From assembly GCA_001298545.1 (NCBI GenBank), contig LJCX01000018.1, positions 1 through 64,000 on the forward strand: a stretch of DNA of 64,000 bases, given 5' to 3'. A program made the position numbers and the translations under genes. Source of the stretch: Actinobacteria bacterium OV320. GTDB taxonomy: Bacteria; Actinomycetota; Actinomycetes; Streptomycetales; Streptomycetaceae. The notes below the pieces were generated by a model. That model saw only the letters and a program-made list of their open reading frames with translations, was not told where the DNA came from and searched no databases. Below, one piece after another: positions 17,867 through 25,848 of the stretch (within the stretch, counting starts at the first letter, position 1; every line of letters starts with the position of its first letter).

Positions 17867-18187
17867 ATGCAGCCCACCCTCGACACCTCGTACTGGCTCG
17901 GATTGGCCGTTAGCTTCGTCCTGCCGGTACTGGTCGGCCTCGTCACCACCCGCGTCACCAACGCCGGTGCGAAGGCCGTCATCTTGCTGTTCCTCACCGC
18001 CCTCAACGGCTTCCTCGTCGAACTCGGAAACGCCGGCGACGACTACAGCTTCAGTTCCGCCGTGATCCTGTCTGCCGTCTCGTTCGTGATCTCCGTGGCC
18101 TCGCACTTCGGCCTGTGGAAGCCGTCCGGTGTCAGCGGCAAGGCCCAGGACGTCGGAGCCCGCAGCAACGTCAGAAGCGCGGCCTGA
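17867..18187 (+). CDS. Holin-like membrane protein
   Basis: This 106-residue protein has about three hydrophobic segments (YWLGLAVSFVLPVLVGLVTT; VILLFLTALNGFLVEL; SAVILSAVSFVISVASHF) and a charged C-terminal tail. It follows the endolysin gene by 41 bases with an AGAAGGA ribosome site, the usual position of a class I holin. Holins are too diverse to name by sequence alone, and two further membrane proteins downstream are alternatives. Confidence 0.7.
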   Translation: MQPTLDTSYWLGLAVSFVLPVLVGLVTTRVTNAGAKAVILLFLTALNGFLVELGNAGDDYSFSSAVILSAVSFVISVASHFGLWKPSGVSGKAQDVGARSNVRSAA

Positions 18188-18263
18188 CCGTGACCGTCCG
18201 GCACGCCTGTTGCCGTCTGGCAGCGGCGCAGGCGTGCCCCACCACCGACGAGGAGCGGCACCG

Positions 18264-18599
18264 GTGAACGAGATCTCGGGCGTGACCCTGCTCATGCAGG
18301 GCGGGGCCTGGACCATCGTGACGTTCGTCGTGCTGCTCGTCTTCCGGGGCAACCTCGTTCCCCGCTCCGTCCTCGAGGACGTCCGCAAAGACCGCGACGC
18401 CCGCGTCGCCGAAGCACTCGCAGAGCGGGACACCTGGCGTAAAGCCCATCAGGAAAGCGAAGCCGCACGACTGGACGCGCAAGGACAGGCAGGTGAGCTG
18501 CTGGAACTCTCCCGCACCGCCTACACCGTCCTGCGCGCGATACGGGGGGAGGTGCCAGGGGATGCGATGGATTCGCCGGTTGCTGCACCGCCGTCCTGA
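18264..18599 (+). CDS. Single-pass membrane protein with coiled coil
   Basis: This 111-residue protein starts at GTG behind GAGGAG. Residues 10-30 form one membrane helix ([18 protein letters not shown]); residues 35-85 are a charged coiled coil ([20 protein letters not shown]). An N-out membrane anchor followed by a coiled coil would suit a spanin-like or accessory lysis protein, but actinophages vary here. Its last 38 bases overlap the next gene. Confidence 0.65.
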   Translation: MNEISGVTLLMQGGAWTIVTFVVLLVFRGNLVPRSVLEDVRKDRDARVAEALAERDTWRKAHQESEAARLDAQGQAGELLELSRTAYTVLRAIRGEVPGDAMDSPVAAPPS

Positions 18600-18792
18600 G
18601 CCCGCCCCCCAGCGCCCGGACACGCCTGGCCAGAAGGCCGCAGAGAAGGCGCTCACACGGGCCCAACTGGCCCGCCGGGAAGTCGAAGCGCAGCGGTCGG
18701 CCGTATCGCAGGTCGCTTCCCGTCTGGCACGTGAACGCGAGCGCAACCACTTCGCGGAAATGTTCCGCGAGGCCTTCGGAGGGAGGACCTGA
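18562..18792 (+). CDS. Small basic helical protein of the lysis region
   Basis: This 76-residue protein (start ATG 18562 behind GGGAGGTG) has a very basic N-terminus ([14 protein letters not shown]) and a long helix ending in [19 protein letters not shown]. That ending recurs in small actinophage proteins beside holins. It overlaps both neighbours (38 bases and one base), which suggests translational coupling. No membrane segment. Confidence 0.6.
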   Translation: MRWIRRLLHRRPEPAPQRPDTPGQKAAEKALTRAQLARREVEAQRSAVSQVASRLARERERNHFAEMFREAFGGRT

Positions 18793-19139
18793 TGGACATG
18801 GACTACGCGCAACTGTCGAACGTGTACGCATCAGGCCTGGTCACCCTGTGCTGCACGATCTTCGCTGTCGTCTACCACCTGCACGCCCCCTGGGGGTCCA
18901 CGCCGGTCGGTCGGCACGTCATGACGTTCACCCTGGCCATAGGAGCGCTGGCCGCCTACACGGTGGTGGTGTCGATATGGCCCGACGGCATCTTCGCCAC
19001 CGTCATGCGGTTCGCCCGCGTCCTGCTGCTCCTGGGGATTGCCAGCCTGGTCATTCAGCGGACCCGCATGGTCCTGACCGCCCAGCACGACGGCGTCCTG
19101 CTCCACGAGAACGATCCGCACGACGACTCTGTGACCTGA
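18792..19139 (+). CDS. Three-pass membrane protein, holin candidate
   Basis: This 115-residue protein has three membrane helices ([51 protein letters not shown]) and a short acidic C-terminus. Start ATG overlaps the previous stop by one base. It belongs to the lysis cassette and may be a second holin or an antiholin; sequence alone does not decide. Confidence 0.65.
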   Translation: MDMDYAQLSNVYASGLVTLCCTIFAVVYHLHAPWGSTPVGRHVMTFTLAIGALAAYTVVVSIWPDGIFATVMRFARVLLLLGIASLVIQRTRMVLTAQHDGVLLHENDPHDDSVT

Positions 19140-19153
19140 ACGGGAGCACCACC

Positions 19154-20887
19154 ATGACGACGGTGACGGGAAAGCTGATCGGCTTTGCGGCCGGGCAGCG
19201 GTCGGAGATGAAGGCCACGCTGGTCGACGTCACCGGGACAGAGGCGGTCGGCTACGTGGCCGCCGTGTCCGGCGAGCTCGTACGCCCGGTCGTCATCACG
19301 CCGGACGCCGACGGCGACTGGACGGTCGACCTGACGCCGAATGCGGGGATCGAGTCGGCGGCGGGGGACACCCTGTGGGCGATCCAGGAAGGCCGGGCGA
19401 AGGACGGCACGCCGATCGTCACGTACGTGGCTGTCCCTACTACCGGCACCTGGTGGGCGGGCGACATTCGCGCCGACCTGTCCGACACCCTGACCGGGCA
19501 GTCCACCGTCGTCTACCTCGCCGGCGCAGAGGGCCCCGAGGGGTCAGAGGGGTCAGAGGGGCCGGAAGGCCCGGCCGGCCCGCAGGGGGATCCAGGACCA
19601 GCCGGTCCCACCGGGTCCACTGGTCCGCAAGGCCCGAAGGGGGACACGGGAGCCACCGGCCCCCAGGGACTGACCGGCCTCACCGGGGCGACCGGAGAAA
19701 CGGGCGAGCAGGGACCGCAGGGAGACCCCGGAGCCACCGGCCCCCAGGGGCCGAGCGGACTCACGGGCCCGACCGGAGCCACCGGACCACAAGGGCCCAA
19801 GGGGGATCCGGGGGATACCGGGCCACAGGGGCCGACCGGCCTGACCGGAGCTACAGGCCCGCAGGGGCCCACCGGACCCAAAGGCGACACCGGCGACACT
19901 GGCTCGCAAGGGCCGACCGGCCCGCAACCGCCCCTCGGCGCTGCCGGCGCTGGCGACACCGTGGCCCTGAAGTCGACCGACCCCACGACCACCAACGCGC
20001 GGACCCCCACCCCCCACGCCAGCAGCCACGCATCCGCCGGCTCTGACCCCGTCACCGTCGCCCAATCCCAGGTGAGCGGCCTGAGCGCCGCGCTCGGCGC
20101 TCTCCTGCCGCTCGCCGGTGGCACCATGACCGGCACCCAGAACGCCACCCTGGCCAGCTCAACCACCGTCGCGCAGGCATCCCTCGCATCCGGCGACACC
20201 TTCGACCGGTACCGGCGCGACACCGCTGGACGGCAAGAATGGGGCCCCGGTAACGCGGCCCGGGACACCACCCTGTACCGATCCGGTGCCGACACCCTCG
20301 CCACCGACGACAGCCTGAACGTGGGCGCCAATCTGGCCGTGACGGGCTACGCGCTGGGGCAGGCCACTCCCGCAGCTCACGGGGTCGCCGCCTGGTGCTA
20401 CGACCCGGCGTTGGCGGTCAACTCGACGTCGCTGACCAGCGGCACCCTGTACCTGGTTCGCGTCAACGTCGCTGCCGCCGTCACCGTCACGAAGATCTAC
20501 TGGTGGGCGGGGAACTCCGGGTCAGGTGCTGTCGCTGGCCAGAACGTGGTCGGCCTGTACAGCTCGAGCGGCACGCTGCTGGCGTCGACGAACGTAGACT
20601 CCGCGATCTCGTCGGCCGGTCTCAAGACGACCACGATCACGGGGCAGGCGCTGGCGGCCGGCTCGTACTACTGGGTGGCCCTGTTGTTCAACGCTTCGGT
20701 GCCGCCGACGCTGACCAGGGCTTCAGGTTGGACCGGTGTGGACGCGGCCGCGAACCTGGGCCTGAGTGCATCCGGTTTCCGGTTCGCGACGAACGGGACG
20801 GGTCGCACGGCGCTGCCGTCGACGATCACCCCGGCATCGAATGTGGGGACGGACTTCGCCGGGCCGTGGGCTGCGGTGGGTGCGTGA
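19154..20887 (+). CDS. Collagen-like tail fibre
   Basis: This 577-residue protein has an N-terminal beta domain (about residues 1-120), then about 45 Gly-X-Y triplets (residues ~125-260, rich in GPQGPTG, GDTG, GATG) that should form a collagen-like trimer. A stretch around [17 protein letters not shown] and a C-terminal domain (residues ~390-577, [14 protein letters not shown] then [17 protein letters not shown] and [12 protein letters not shown]) follow. The C-terminal domain probably binds the host. The gene sits after the lysis cassette rather than with the tail genes, as seen for side fibres in some Streptomyces phages. It ends the long rightward structural unit. Confidence 0.8.
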   Translation: MTTVTGKLIGFAAGQRSEMKATLVDVTGTEAVGYVAAVSGELVRPVVITPDADGDWTVDLTPNAGIESAAGDTLWAIQEGRAKDGTPIVTYVAVPTTGTWWAGDIRADLSDTLTGQSTVVYLAGAEGPEGSEGSEGPEGPAGPQGDPGPAGPTGSTGPQGPKGDTGATGPQGLTGLTGATGETGEQGPQGDPGATGPQGPSGLTGPTGATGPQGPKGDPGDTGPQGPTGLTGATGPQGPTGPKGDTGDTGSQGPTGPQPPLGAAGAGDTVALKSTDPTTTNARTPTPHASSHASAGSDPVTVAQSQVSGLSAALGALLPLAGGTMTGTQNATLASSTTVAQASLASGDTFDRYRRDTAGRQEWGPGNAARDTTLYRSGADTLATDDSLNVGANLAVTGYALGQATPAAHGVAAWCYDPALAVNSTSLTSGTLYLVRVNVAAAVTVTKIYWWAGNSGSGAVAGQNVVGLYSSSGTLLASTNVDSAISSAGLKTTTITGQALAAGSYYWVALLFNASVPPTLTRASGWTGVDAAANLGLSASGFRFATNGTGRTALPSTITPASNVGTDFAGPWAAVGA

Positions 20888-20913
20888 CCGCCGCCCGGAC
20901 GGGATGACCTCGG

Positions 20914-20959
20914 GGTCTGTCCTACACGTTTGGGAATCAAATAACTTGATCATGCTCAC
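20914..20959 (-). repeat. Inverted repeat copy L (~46 bp)
   Basis: This AT-rich segment lies 26 bases after the collagen-like fibre stop. Its reverse complement matches 35610-35656 at about 42 of 46 positions, including the shared cores GCATGATCAAGTTATTTG and GTGTAGGACAGA. The two copies face each other across 14.7 kb. Its base composition is unlike the surrounding coding DNA. Confidence 0.75.
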
Positions 20960-21111
20960 GCTCGCGACCTGGGGAAACGTCCCTGGCTGAGCCCGTCCCA
21001 CACCCCCGGCAGCGCTGCTCCGCTGGCCTCTCGCACCTGGAAAAGATCTACAGACTCCCGGCCGCCGATCCCTGCCCGCCCGGACTGGCCGATGGTACGT
21101 ACGATGGGCTG

Positions 21112-21288
21112 GTGAACGAGTCGTCGATGCCTGTCCCGCCTGCTCCCGTGTGTCCGCCGGCGCACGTCGGCCCGTGTACGGGGTGTGGTCATCCGACGCA
21201 CCGGTACGGGTCGGGCGGGTGCCCGCTGTGCGTGCTGTGCCTCGCGCGGGTGGAGGCGGGGCGGGCGAAGAAGCCAGCCGCGGTCTAG
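21112..21288 (+). CDS. Small Cys-rich protein
   Basis: This 58-residue protein reads from a GTG with CTGCGCGT-poor leader; TACGAT ends six bases before the start, so a leaderless message is possible. It contains GPCTGCGHPTHRYG followed by CPLCVLCLARVE, a likely zinc-binding arrangement (CxxC...CxxC), and a basic tail. It is directly followed by a perfect 12-bp terminator hairpin. Function unknown. Confidence 0.5.
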   Translation: MNESSMPVPPAPVCPPAHVGPCTGCGHPTHRYGSGGCPLCVLCLARVEAGRAKKPAAV

Positions 21289-21298
21289 GGTGCACGAC

Positions 21299-21329
21299 GG
21301 GCCCCGCCTGTTTCCCTCAGGCGGGGCCC
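21299..21329. terminator. Bidirectional terminator
   Basis: GGGCCCCGCCTG (21299-21310) and CAGGCGGGGCCC (21318-21329) form a perfect 12-bp stem with a 7-base loop. It separates the rightward small gene ending at 21288 from the leftward genes ending at 21348, so it can stop transcription from both sides. Confidence 0.8.
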
Positions 21330-21347
21330 ATCTGCGTCCACGTCGTC

Positions 21348-21530
21348 CTATCGGCGGAAGTACTGCCGATAGGGGCAGCCCTCCTCATGCACGGTGCGGT
21401 CGTTCACGGTCCCGCACCATTCGCTGCACTCGGGTTCGCCATCGGTCTGTGTCGGCGGCTCGTGGCGATGGGAGTAGCGGGGATTGATGCAGTCCGGGTC
21501 GTCGCAGTACGGCGTCAGGCTCCTGACCAT
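21348..21530 (-). CDS. Small Cys/His-rich protein
   Basis: About 60 residues from the ATG at 21530, which has GAGG nine bases upstream; a GTG at 21545 is an in-frame alternative. It contains CDDPDCINPRYSHRHEPP and, later, CSEWCGTVNDRTVHEEGCPY, so it could bind one or two zinc ions. It is the last gene of a leftward run of four small genes. Unknown function. Confidence 0.5.
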   Translation of the reverse strand: MVRSLTPYCDDPDCINPRYSHRHEPPTQTDGEPECSEWCGTVNDRTVHEEGCPYRQYFRR

Positions 21531-21541
21531 GGTCGGTGTCC

Positions 21542-21691
21542 TCACTTCTCGGCGGCGCGCGCCGCCAGGTGCGGGTAGCGCGCCTCGACTGCCGCCAGGT
21601 GGGCCTTCGCGCGCAGGTACCCCCGGCGGGCGAAGAACAGGTTCCCGACGCTGATCACGAGCGCCAGGACACTCAGCGTGCTGGCCAGCAT
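21542..21691 (-). CDS. Small membrane protein
   Basis: A 49-residue protein reading leftward from ATG 21691 with the ribosome site GAGGACACA. It has one N-terminal hydrophobic helix (STLSVLALVISVGNLFFA) and a basic amphipathic tail rich in Ala and Arg. The same GTGAGGACAC leader precedes the next gene, which supports both starts. Unknown role. Confidence 0.5.
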   Translation of the reverse strand: MLASTLSVLALVISVGNLFFARRGYLRAKAHLAAVEARYPHLAARAAEK

Positions 21692-21698
21692 TGTGTCC

Positions 21699-21944
21699 TC
21701 ACTTCTTGGTGGTCATGGGGTCGTTCGCCTTCATGTAGGCGATGAGGCTCGCGAGTTCCTCTGACGTCTCCGGGTGGGAGTGTGTGGCGCGTATGGCCGT
21801 CACCTTGGCGACGAACTCCTCGCAAGGCTCGCACCGCCAGTGCTGGCTCGGCGCGTAGTAGAGGGACGGCTTCCAGGTCGGCTTTTCGCAGCGGTCACAG
21901 TCGGGACCGGCTTGCCCGGTCAGCCGACGCCACGTCTTCAGCAT
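21699..21944 (-). CDS. Small zinc-finger-like protein
   Basis: An 81-residue protein with CDRCEKPTW and CEPCEEFVAK, two CxxC pairs about 20 residues apart, as in zinc ribbons, followed by a helical tail. The ATG at 21944 follows GTGAGGGC. It lies directly downstream of the excisionase-like HTH gene in the same leftward unit. Unknown partner. Confidence 0.6.
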   Translation of the reverse strand: MLKTWRRLTGQAGPDCDRCEKPTWKPSLYYAPSQHWRCEPCEEFVAKVTAIRATHSHPETSEELASLIAYMKANDPMTTKK

Positions 21945-21951
21945 GATGCCC

Positions 21952-22155
21952 TCACTCTTCTCGCTTCGTCGTCTGTCGCTTTGGGTGCTGTACTCGCCAC
22001 TCGTCCACGCCTTGCGCAGGCCAGAGGGATGTCCGTCCGACCTTCTTCGGCTTCGGGAAGTCCGGTGACTTGTTGGCCAGGTTGTAGAGACTCTGGCGGT
22101 TGATGCCGAGTCGTTCTGCTGCTTCGTCGGAGGTCAGGTAGCCGGTCAGGTCCAT
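21952..22155 (-). CDS. Excisionase/AlpA-like helix-turn-helix protein
   Basis: This 67-residue protein has a winged HTH of the excisionase/AlpA (MerR-like) kind: LTSDEAAERLGINRQSLYNL (the HTH), then FPKPKKVGRTSLWP (the wing) and a basic tail. Such proteins act as recombination directionality factors or small repressors. It is the first gene of the leftward unit and starts beside two palindromes (22177-22220) that may be its operators. The integrase gene candidates lie 0.7-3.7 kb away on the opposite strand, which fits a control role in integration or excision. Confidence 0.75.
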   Translation of the reverse strand: MDLTGYLTSDEAAERLGINRQSLYNLANKSPDFPKPKKVGRTSLWPAQGVDEWRVQHPKRQTTKREE

Positions 22156-22176
22156 GGCTTCAGCGTAGGCGGAGTG

Positions 22177-22220
22177 GAGTAGCTTGACTACTGCTACGTT
22201 TAGAGTAGCTCAACTACTCT
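22177..22220. promoter_or_regulatory. Twin palindromic operators in divergent promoter region
   Basis: AGAGTAG-CTCAA-CTACTCT (22202-22220) is a perfect 7-bp inverted repeat. GAGTAG-CTTGA-CTACT (22177-22192) is a near copy 25 bases to the left. They sit between the leftward HTH gene (start 22155) and the rightward gene at 22250. Possible leftward promoter: TTGAGC-17-TAGTCA; possible rightward: TTGACT-16-TAGCTC. Both overlap the palindromes, so one regulator could control both directions. Confidence 0.6.
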
Positions 22221-22249
22221 GATGTTGTCTGCACCCAGGAAGGACGCGA

Positions 22250-22864
22250 ATGCCGACAGTGCACGAGCAGATGGCCGCCAAGCTGTTGGATCAGATGCTG
22301 TACAGCCCGAGTGCCGCGCAGGTCCTGGCTGAGACTCGTCAGGACCTGCGCTCAGGCCAGATGGACGCTGCATACAGGGACCGCATCGGCCAGACGCAGC
22401 ACAGGGCGGCGTACTGGCCTCCGGAACAGGCCGCCGCCTTCCTGCGCGTACACACCGGCCTGATGTCGGGCGAGTTCGCGGTGGCGCTGCTTGAGGTGGG
22501 CGAGGTGCCGACCGGGGACGCCGACCGGCGTGTCAACGCGCAGCGGCTGGCCCGGATGCACCCCGCGTTCGCCGTCCAGTTGGACGCCGAGCAGTCCAAT
22601 GCGGAAGGAGACGGGGAAGTCTGCTGGACGGTGCCCATCCGAGCGCAGCGTTCCACTGGACGGCCGCTCGTTGGGGACGCAGCGCCGCGGCCGGAGCTGA
22701 TGGAACACGAAGTGCCGCCTGGCTGCGTGCCGTTGGAGATCGGCCTGACCTTCCCCAGCCGGACTCTGATGCACCTGCTCAAGCATGGCGGGGTGGCGCG
22801 CTGGCCGTACCAGTCGACGTTTGTGGCGCTGCTGCTGAACACCCAGACCGAAGGAGCCGCATGA
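22250..22864 (+). CDS. Hypothetical protein preceding a tyrosine recombinase
   Basis: This 204-residue protein begins at ATG 22250 behind CAGGAAGGA. The N-terminal half is helical (VHEQMAAKLLDQMLYSPS); the C-terminal half has mixed beta segments (GDGEVCWTVPIRAQRSTGR). It overlaps the downstream recombinase gene by four bases (ATGA), so the two are probably made together. I do not recognise the family. Confidence 0.6.
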   Translation: MPTVHEQMAAKLLDQMLYSPSAAQVLAETRQDLRSGQMDAAYRDRIGQTQHRAAYWPPEQAAAFLRVHTGLMSGEFAVALLEVGEVPTGDADRRVNAQRLARMHPAFAVQLDAEQSNAEGDGEVCWTVPIRAQRSTGRPLVGDAAPRPELMEHEVPPGCVPLEIGLTFPSRTLMHLLKHGGVARWPYQSTFVALLLNTQTEGAA

Positions 22865-23691
22865 GCACGCCCAACACCGACCGGACCTACCGCACGCAAC
22901 GCCGCCAGTTCCAAGCATGGTGCGCAGACCGGGGTGTAGACACCACTCCTTGCACGGCGGAGACGTTCACTGGCTACATCAGCTACCTGATCAACGACCG
23001 CCGACTCGCGCCGAGCACGGTCGAGCTCGCCTGGTACGCCATACGCACCTGGCAGCCACATGGGCACTGGTTCGATACCGCGGCCGCCCGTGAGCTGTGG
23101 GACCGCTGGAAGATGGAATGGGCCGCGTCCGACAGGGGCAAGCCTAAGACCGTTCCGATCACCGAAGAAGGATTGCGGGCGATGCTGGCCACTTGCCAGG
23201 ACGATTGGATAGGCCTACGGGACGGATGTCTAATCACCCTGGCGTGGGGCACGGCCATTCTGCGGTCCGAACTCGCGCGATGCATGGCAGGATCAGTTCG
23301 TCTTGTGGACGGCGGCGTACGGCTACAGATGCCGTGCGCGCAGACGAGCGTCCTGGTGCGCGACAGCCAGGACCCGGTCACCAGTGTGGTCCGCTTCACC
23401 GCAGGATGGCTCGCGCACCTCCGCCGCAATGAGCGACATGACGGCTTCCTGTTCCCGAGCTCAGACCGGTGGGGAAACCTCGGCGAGAAGGGCCTTACCG
23501 CGCAGACCTTGCACAGGATCGTATGCGAGCGGGCCGAGGCCGCAGGTCTGGGCACATCGGGCATCAGCTTCACCAGCCTTCGCGTGGGCAGGGCCACCGG
23601 GCGCAGCACCGTGGCCTTCTCCGAGCCGGACGTGGAGCGCTTCGGCCGATGGCAGCCTCCGACATTCGAGGTGCTGTACCCGGCTCGCTAG
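22861..23691 (+). CDS. Divergent tyrosine recombinase
   Basis: This 276-residue protein has a SAM-like N-terminal domain (residues ~5-80: YRTQRRQFQAWCADRGVD...FTGYISYLI) and a catalytic domain with Arg135 in ILRSELARC, TSLRVGRATG with Arg241, GRW, and Tyr273 four residues from the end (VLYPAR). The His normally three residues before the second Arg is Thr238. It therefore keeps both arginines and the tyrosine but lacks one standard residue. It may be an active but unusual integrase, or a DNA-binding remnant. It is coupled to the gene before it. Confidence 0.7.
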   Translation: MSTPNTDRTYRTQRRQFQAWCADRGVDTTPCTAETFTGYISYLINDRRLAPSTVELAWYAIRTWQPHGHWFDTAAARELWDRWKMEWAASDRGKPKTVPITEEGLRAMLATCQDDWIGLRDGCLITLAWGTAILRSELARCMAGSVRLVDGGVRLQMPCAQTSVLVRDSQDPVTSVVRFTAGWLAHLRRNERHDGFLFPSSDRWGNLGEKGLTAQTLHRIVCERAEAAGLGTSGISFTSLRVGRATGRSTVAFSEPDVERFGRWQPPTFEVLYPAR

Positions 23692-23867
23692 TACCCCTGC
23701 CCGGGTGCCGTCCTTTTTCTTAGGATCACTCCTAGCGAAGAATCGAATCCCAGTCCGGCACGCCCCTGATCTGCACGCCGAGGGATCATCACGGCCCACC
23801 TACACCATAATCACTGTTCTGTGGATCCCCTACGTGTGGGGAAGGACAGCCTGCCAACGGAGGCATG

Positions 23868-24317
23868 ATGGACGATCTGGTGCAGTTCCTGAGTGACCGG
23901 CTCGACGAGGACGAGCAGATCTCCCGCAAGGCTGGCAGCCGGCAACCACGTGGCGACCAGTGGGAGTTCGCTGACATGCACGTCCGAGCTGGAGACGGGG
24001 CCCCCGTAACTCGGCACACGTGGGTTGACGAGGGGGCTCACATCGCTCGCCACGATCCGTCTCGCGTGCTTGCCCAGGTCGACATCGACCGCGAACTGCT
24101 TGGCGAGTACGAGCGCGTGTCCCGCGCCTACGCTGCCCACCGGCAGGAAGCAGATCGCCTCACCGAGTCCGCGGCCGACGACACGGTCCGAAGGAACGCC
24201 CACCGGCGGGAGGCCGACTACCTGCCCGCGATGCTTCACATCCTTGAGCGCTGGGCCAAGCGGAAGGCGGCTGTGCACGACGGTCACCCGGACTACAACG
24301 AGGCATGGCGGCCGTAA
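23868..24317 (+). CDS. DUF6221-like protein
   Basis: This 149-residue protein starts at the second of two ATGs, five bases after ACGGAGG. The opening MDDLVQFLSDRLDEDEQ, the phrase GAHIARHDPSRVLAQVDIDR and the end HPDYNEAWRP are what I remember of DUF6221, a family common on Streptomyces chromosomes, plasmids and phages with no known function. The gene stands alone between two recombinase-type genes. Confidence 0.75.
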   Translation: MDDLVQFLSDRLDEDEQISRKAGSRQPRGDQWEFADMHVRAGDGAPVTRHTWVDEGAHIARHDPSRVLAQVDIDRELLGEYERVSRAYAAHRQEADRLTESAADDTVRRNAHRREADYLPAMLHILERWAKRKAAVHDGHPDYNEAWRP

Positions 24318-24424
24318 CCGGCATCCTCCCCTGTCCCGGATGGCCGCGCCGGGGCAATCATGGTGCCTGAGTCCGGATACTCTCCTCATATCCTGGGTGA
24401 TCAGGGGAGTCGAAGGAGAGCACG

Positions 24425-24709
24425 ATGACAGAGCCGTTCGAGATGCCGCCCGCCAAGACCATGGACGACATCAACAAGGTCGCTGACTTCATCAAGGCGC
24501 GCGTCGAACCCCTACGTGCCAGCGCAAAGTACGACTCTGACCAACGCCGAGCACACCAGGCCCTGCTCGACATGGTGTCCGTCGCCCAAGGCTCGGCCTG
24601 GGCCGAGACGGCCCGTGGCGACGACCCGAGGATGGAGTACTTCTTCCTGGCGACCGCAGCCAGGGAGTGGCGCGGCCACCCCGACTTCCTGCCCGAGTGG
24701 AAGAACTGA
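24425..24709 (+). CDS. Hypothetical protein
   Basis: A 94-residue, mainly helical, acidic protein starting at ATG behind GAAGGAGAG. It ends with AAREWRGHPDFLPEWKN. The pattern resembles small Streptomyces hypothetical proteins found near DUF6221 genes. No catalytic or membrane feature is visible. A 53-base gap separates it from the integrase gene. Confidence 0.6.
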   Translation: MTEPFEMPPAKTMDDINKVADFIKARVEPLRASAKYDSDQRRAHQALLDMVSVAQGSAWAETARGDDPRMEYFFLATAAREWRGHPDFLPEWKN

Positions 24710-24761
24710 CGGCGGCCGCGATGGGACAGCAACCTCACCTACACCGGGACGGCGGCTCGCG

Positions 24762-25829
24762 GTGAGCACCGAACTCCAGCGGACCGACGCAGCCGAGATC
24801 CACGCCGCATGGGCCGCCCGCTACGGGACCGAAGCAGCCGACCGCCTGATCGAGGCCGAGAATCTGGCCGACGCCATCCGCGCGGCCACCATCCCGCCGA
24901 ACACCACCGACACCTACGCCAAGGGATGGCGGGTGTGGGAACGGTTCTGCACCGCACACGGCCTTCCCCTCACCGAGGGATCGCGCGGCGCCCTCGTCGC
25001 CTTCGTGTCCTGGGCACTGGACCGCGGCCGCCAGGAGCCCGGCCCGAACGGCACCGCCGGATACGCGCCCTCCTCGGTCCAGTCCCATCTGACCGCCACC
25101 GTGGTGGAGTTGCGCCGGCGCGGCCATCCCGTCTCCAAGGACGCGCACTCCGAGGCCCGCGCCACCATCAAGCGACTGACCACCCAGCTAGCCAAGCAAG
25201 GCGAACGCCGCGGCCGCGGCCAAGCCCCGGCGGCCGACCTGGACAACCTGCACCGCATCGCCGCAGCCTGCGACAGCACACCTACAGGGTTCCGGGACCT
25301 GGCGCTGGTCCTGACCGGCTTTCACTTCGCCTCACGCGCCTCCGAGGTGGCCGGCCTGCTGGTCGCTGACGTCACCGTGCACGCCCGCGGCATGAAGGTC
25401 GCCGTAGTGACGGGCAAGACCGAGCGCAGCATCCGCACCGCGAAGATCCCCTACAACCGCGACGAGCCGGCCATCTGCGCCGTCACCGCCTGGCTGCGGT
25501 GGGCCGAAGCGTACGGCCTGACCGATCCTCGGCGTCCGGCTTTCCCCCGCATCGACCGGTGGGGCAACGTCGGGGGGCCGATGTCCCCCGACGCCGTCAC
25601 CGCGGCGGTGGCCAGGATCGCCCGGCGCTCCGGTGTTCCGCTGCGCTGGACCGGGCACAGCCTGCGCTCCGGTCTGGCAACCGAGAGCCGCAGGAACGGC
25701 AAAGACGGGTTGGCGATCTCTGCACAAGGCGGGTGGGCGCCGAACAGCAAGTCCATGATGGGCTACATGCGCAGGGCGGACGAGTGGGATGACAACGCGG
25801 CCGCAGGCCTGCGCCGCCCCAAATCCTGA
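24762..25829 (+). CDS. Tyrosine recombinase/integrase
   Basis: This 355-residue protein carries the complete catalytic set: Arg192 in HFASRASEVAGL, His299 and Arg302 in GHSLRSGLATE, Trp325 in GGWAPNSK and Tyr335 in MMGYMRRADEW. A core-binding domain occupies roughly residues 45-155 (TTDTYAKGWRVWERFCTAHG). It lacks a typical arm-binding N-terminal domain. The GTG start is the first in frame after the domain boundary. This is the best candidate for the phage integrase, or for an enzyme that resolves multimers or inverts a segment. The overall layout resembles Streptomyces plasmid and transposon recombinases. Confidence 0.85.
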   Translation: MSTELQRTDAAEIHAAWAARYGTEAADRLIEAENLADAIRAATIPPNTTDTYAKGWRVWERFCTAHGLPLTEGSRGALVAFVSWALDRGRQEPGPNGTAGYAPSSVQSHLTATVVELRRRGHPVSKDAHSEARATIKRLTTQLAKQGERRGRGQAPAADLDNLHRIAAACDSTPTGFRDLALVLTGFHFASRASEVAGLLVADVTVHARGMKVAVVTGKTERSIRTAKIPYNRDEPAICAVTAWLRWAEAYGLTDPRRPAFPRIDRWGNVGGPMSPDAVTAAVARIARRSGVPLRWTGHSLRSGLATESRRNGKDGLAISAQGGWAPNSKSMMGYMRRADEWDDNAAAGLRRPKS

Positions 25830-25848
25830 CGAGGGGAACTTGCTGACG

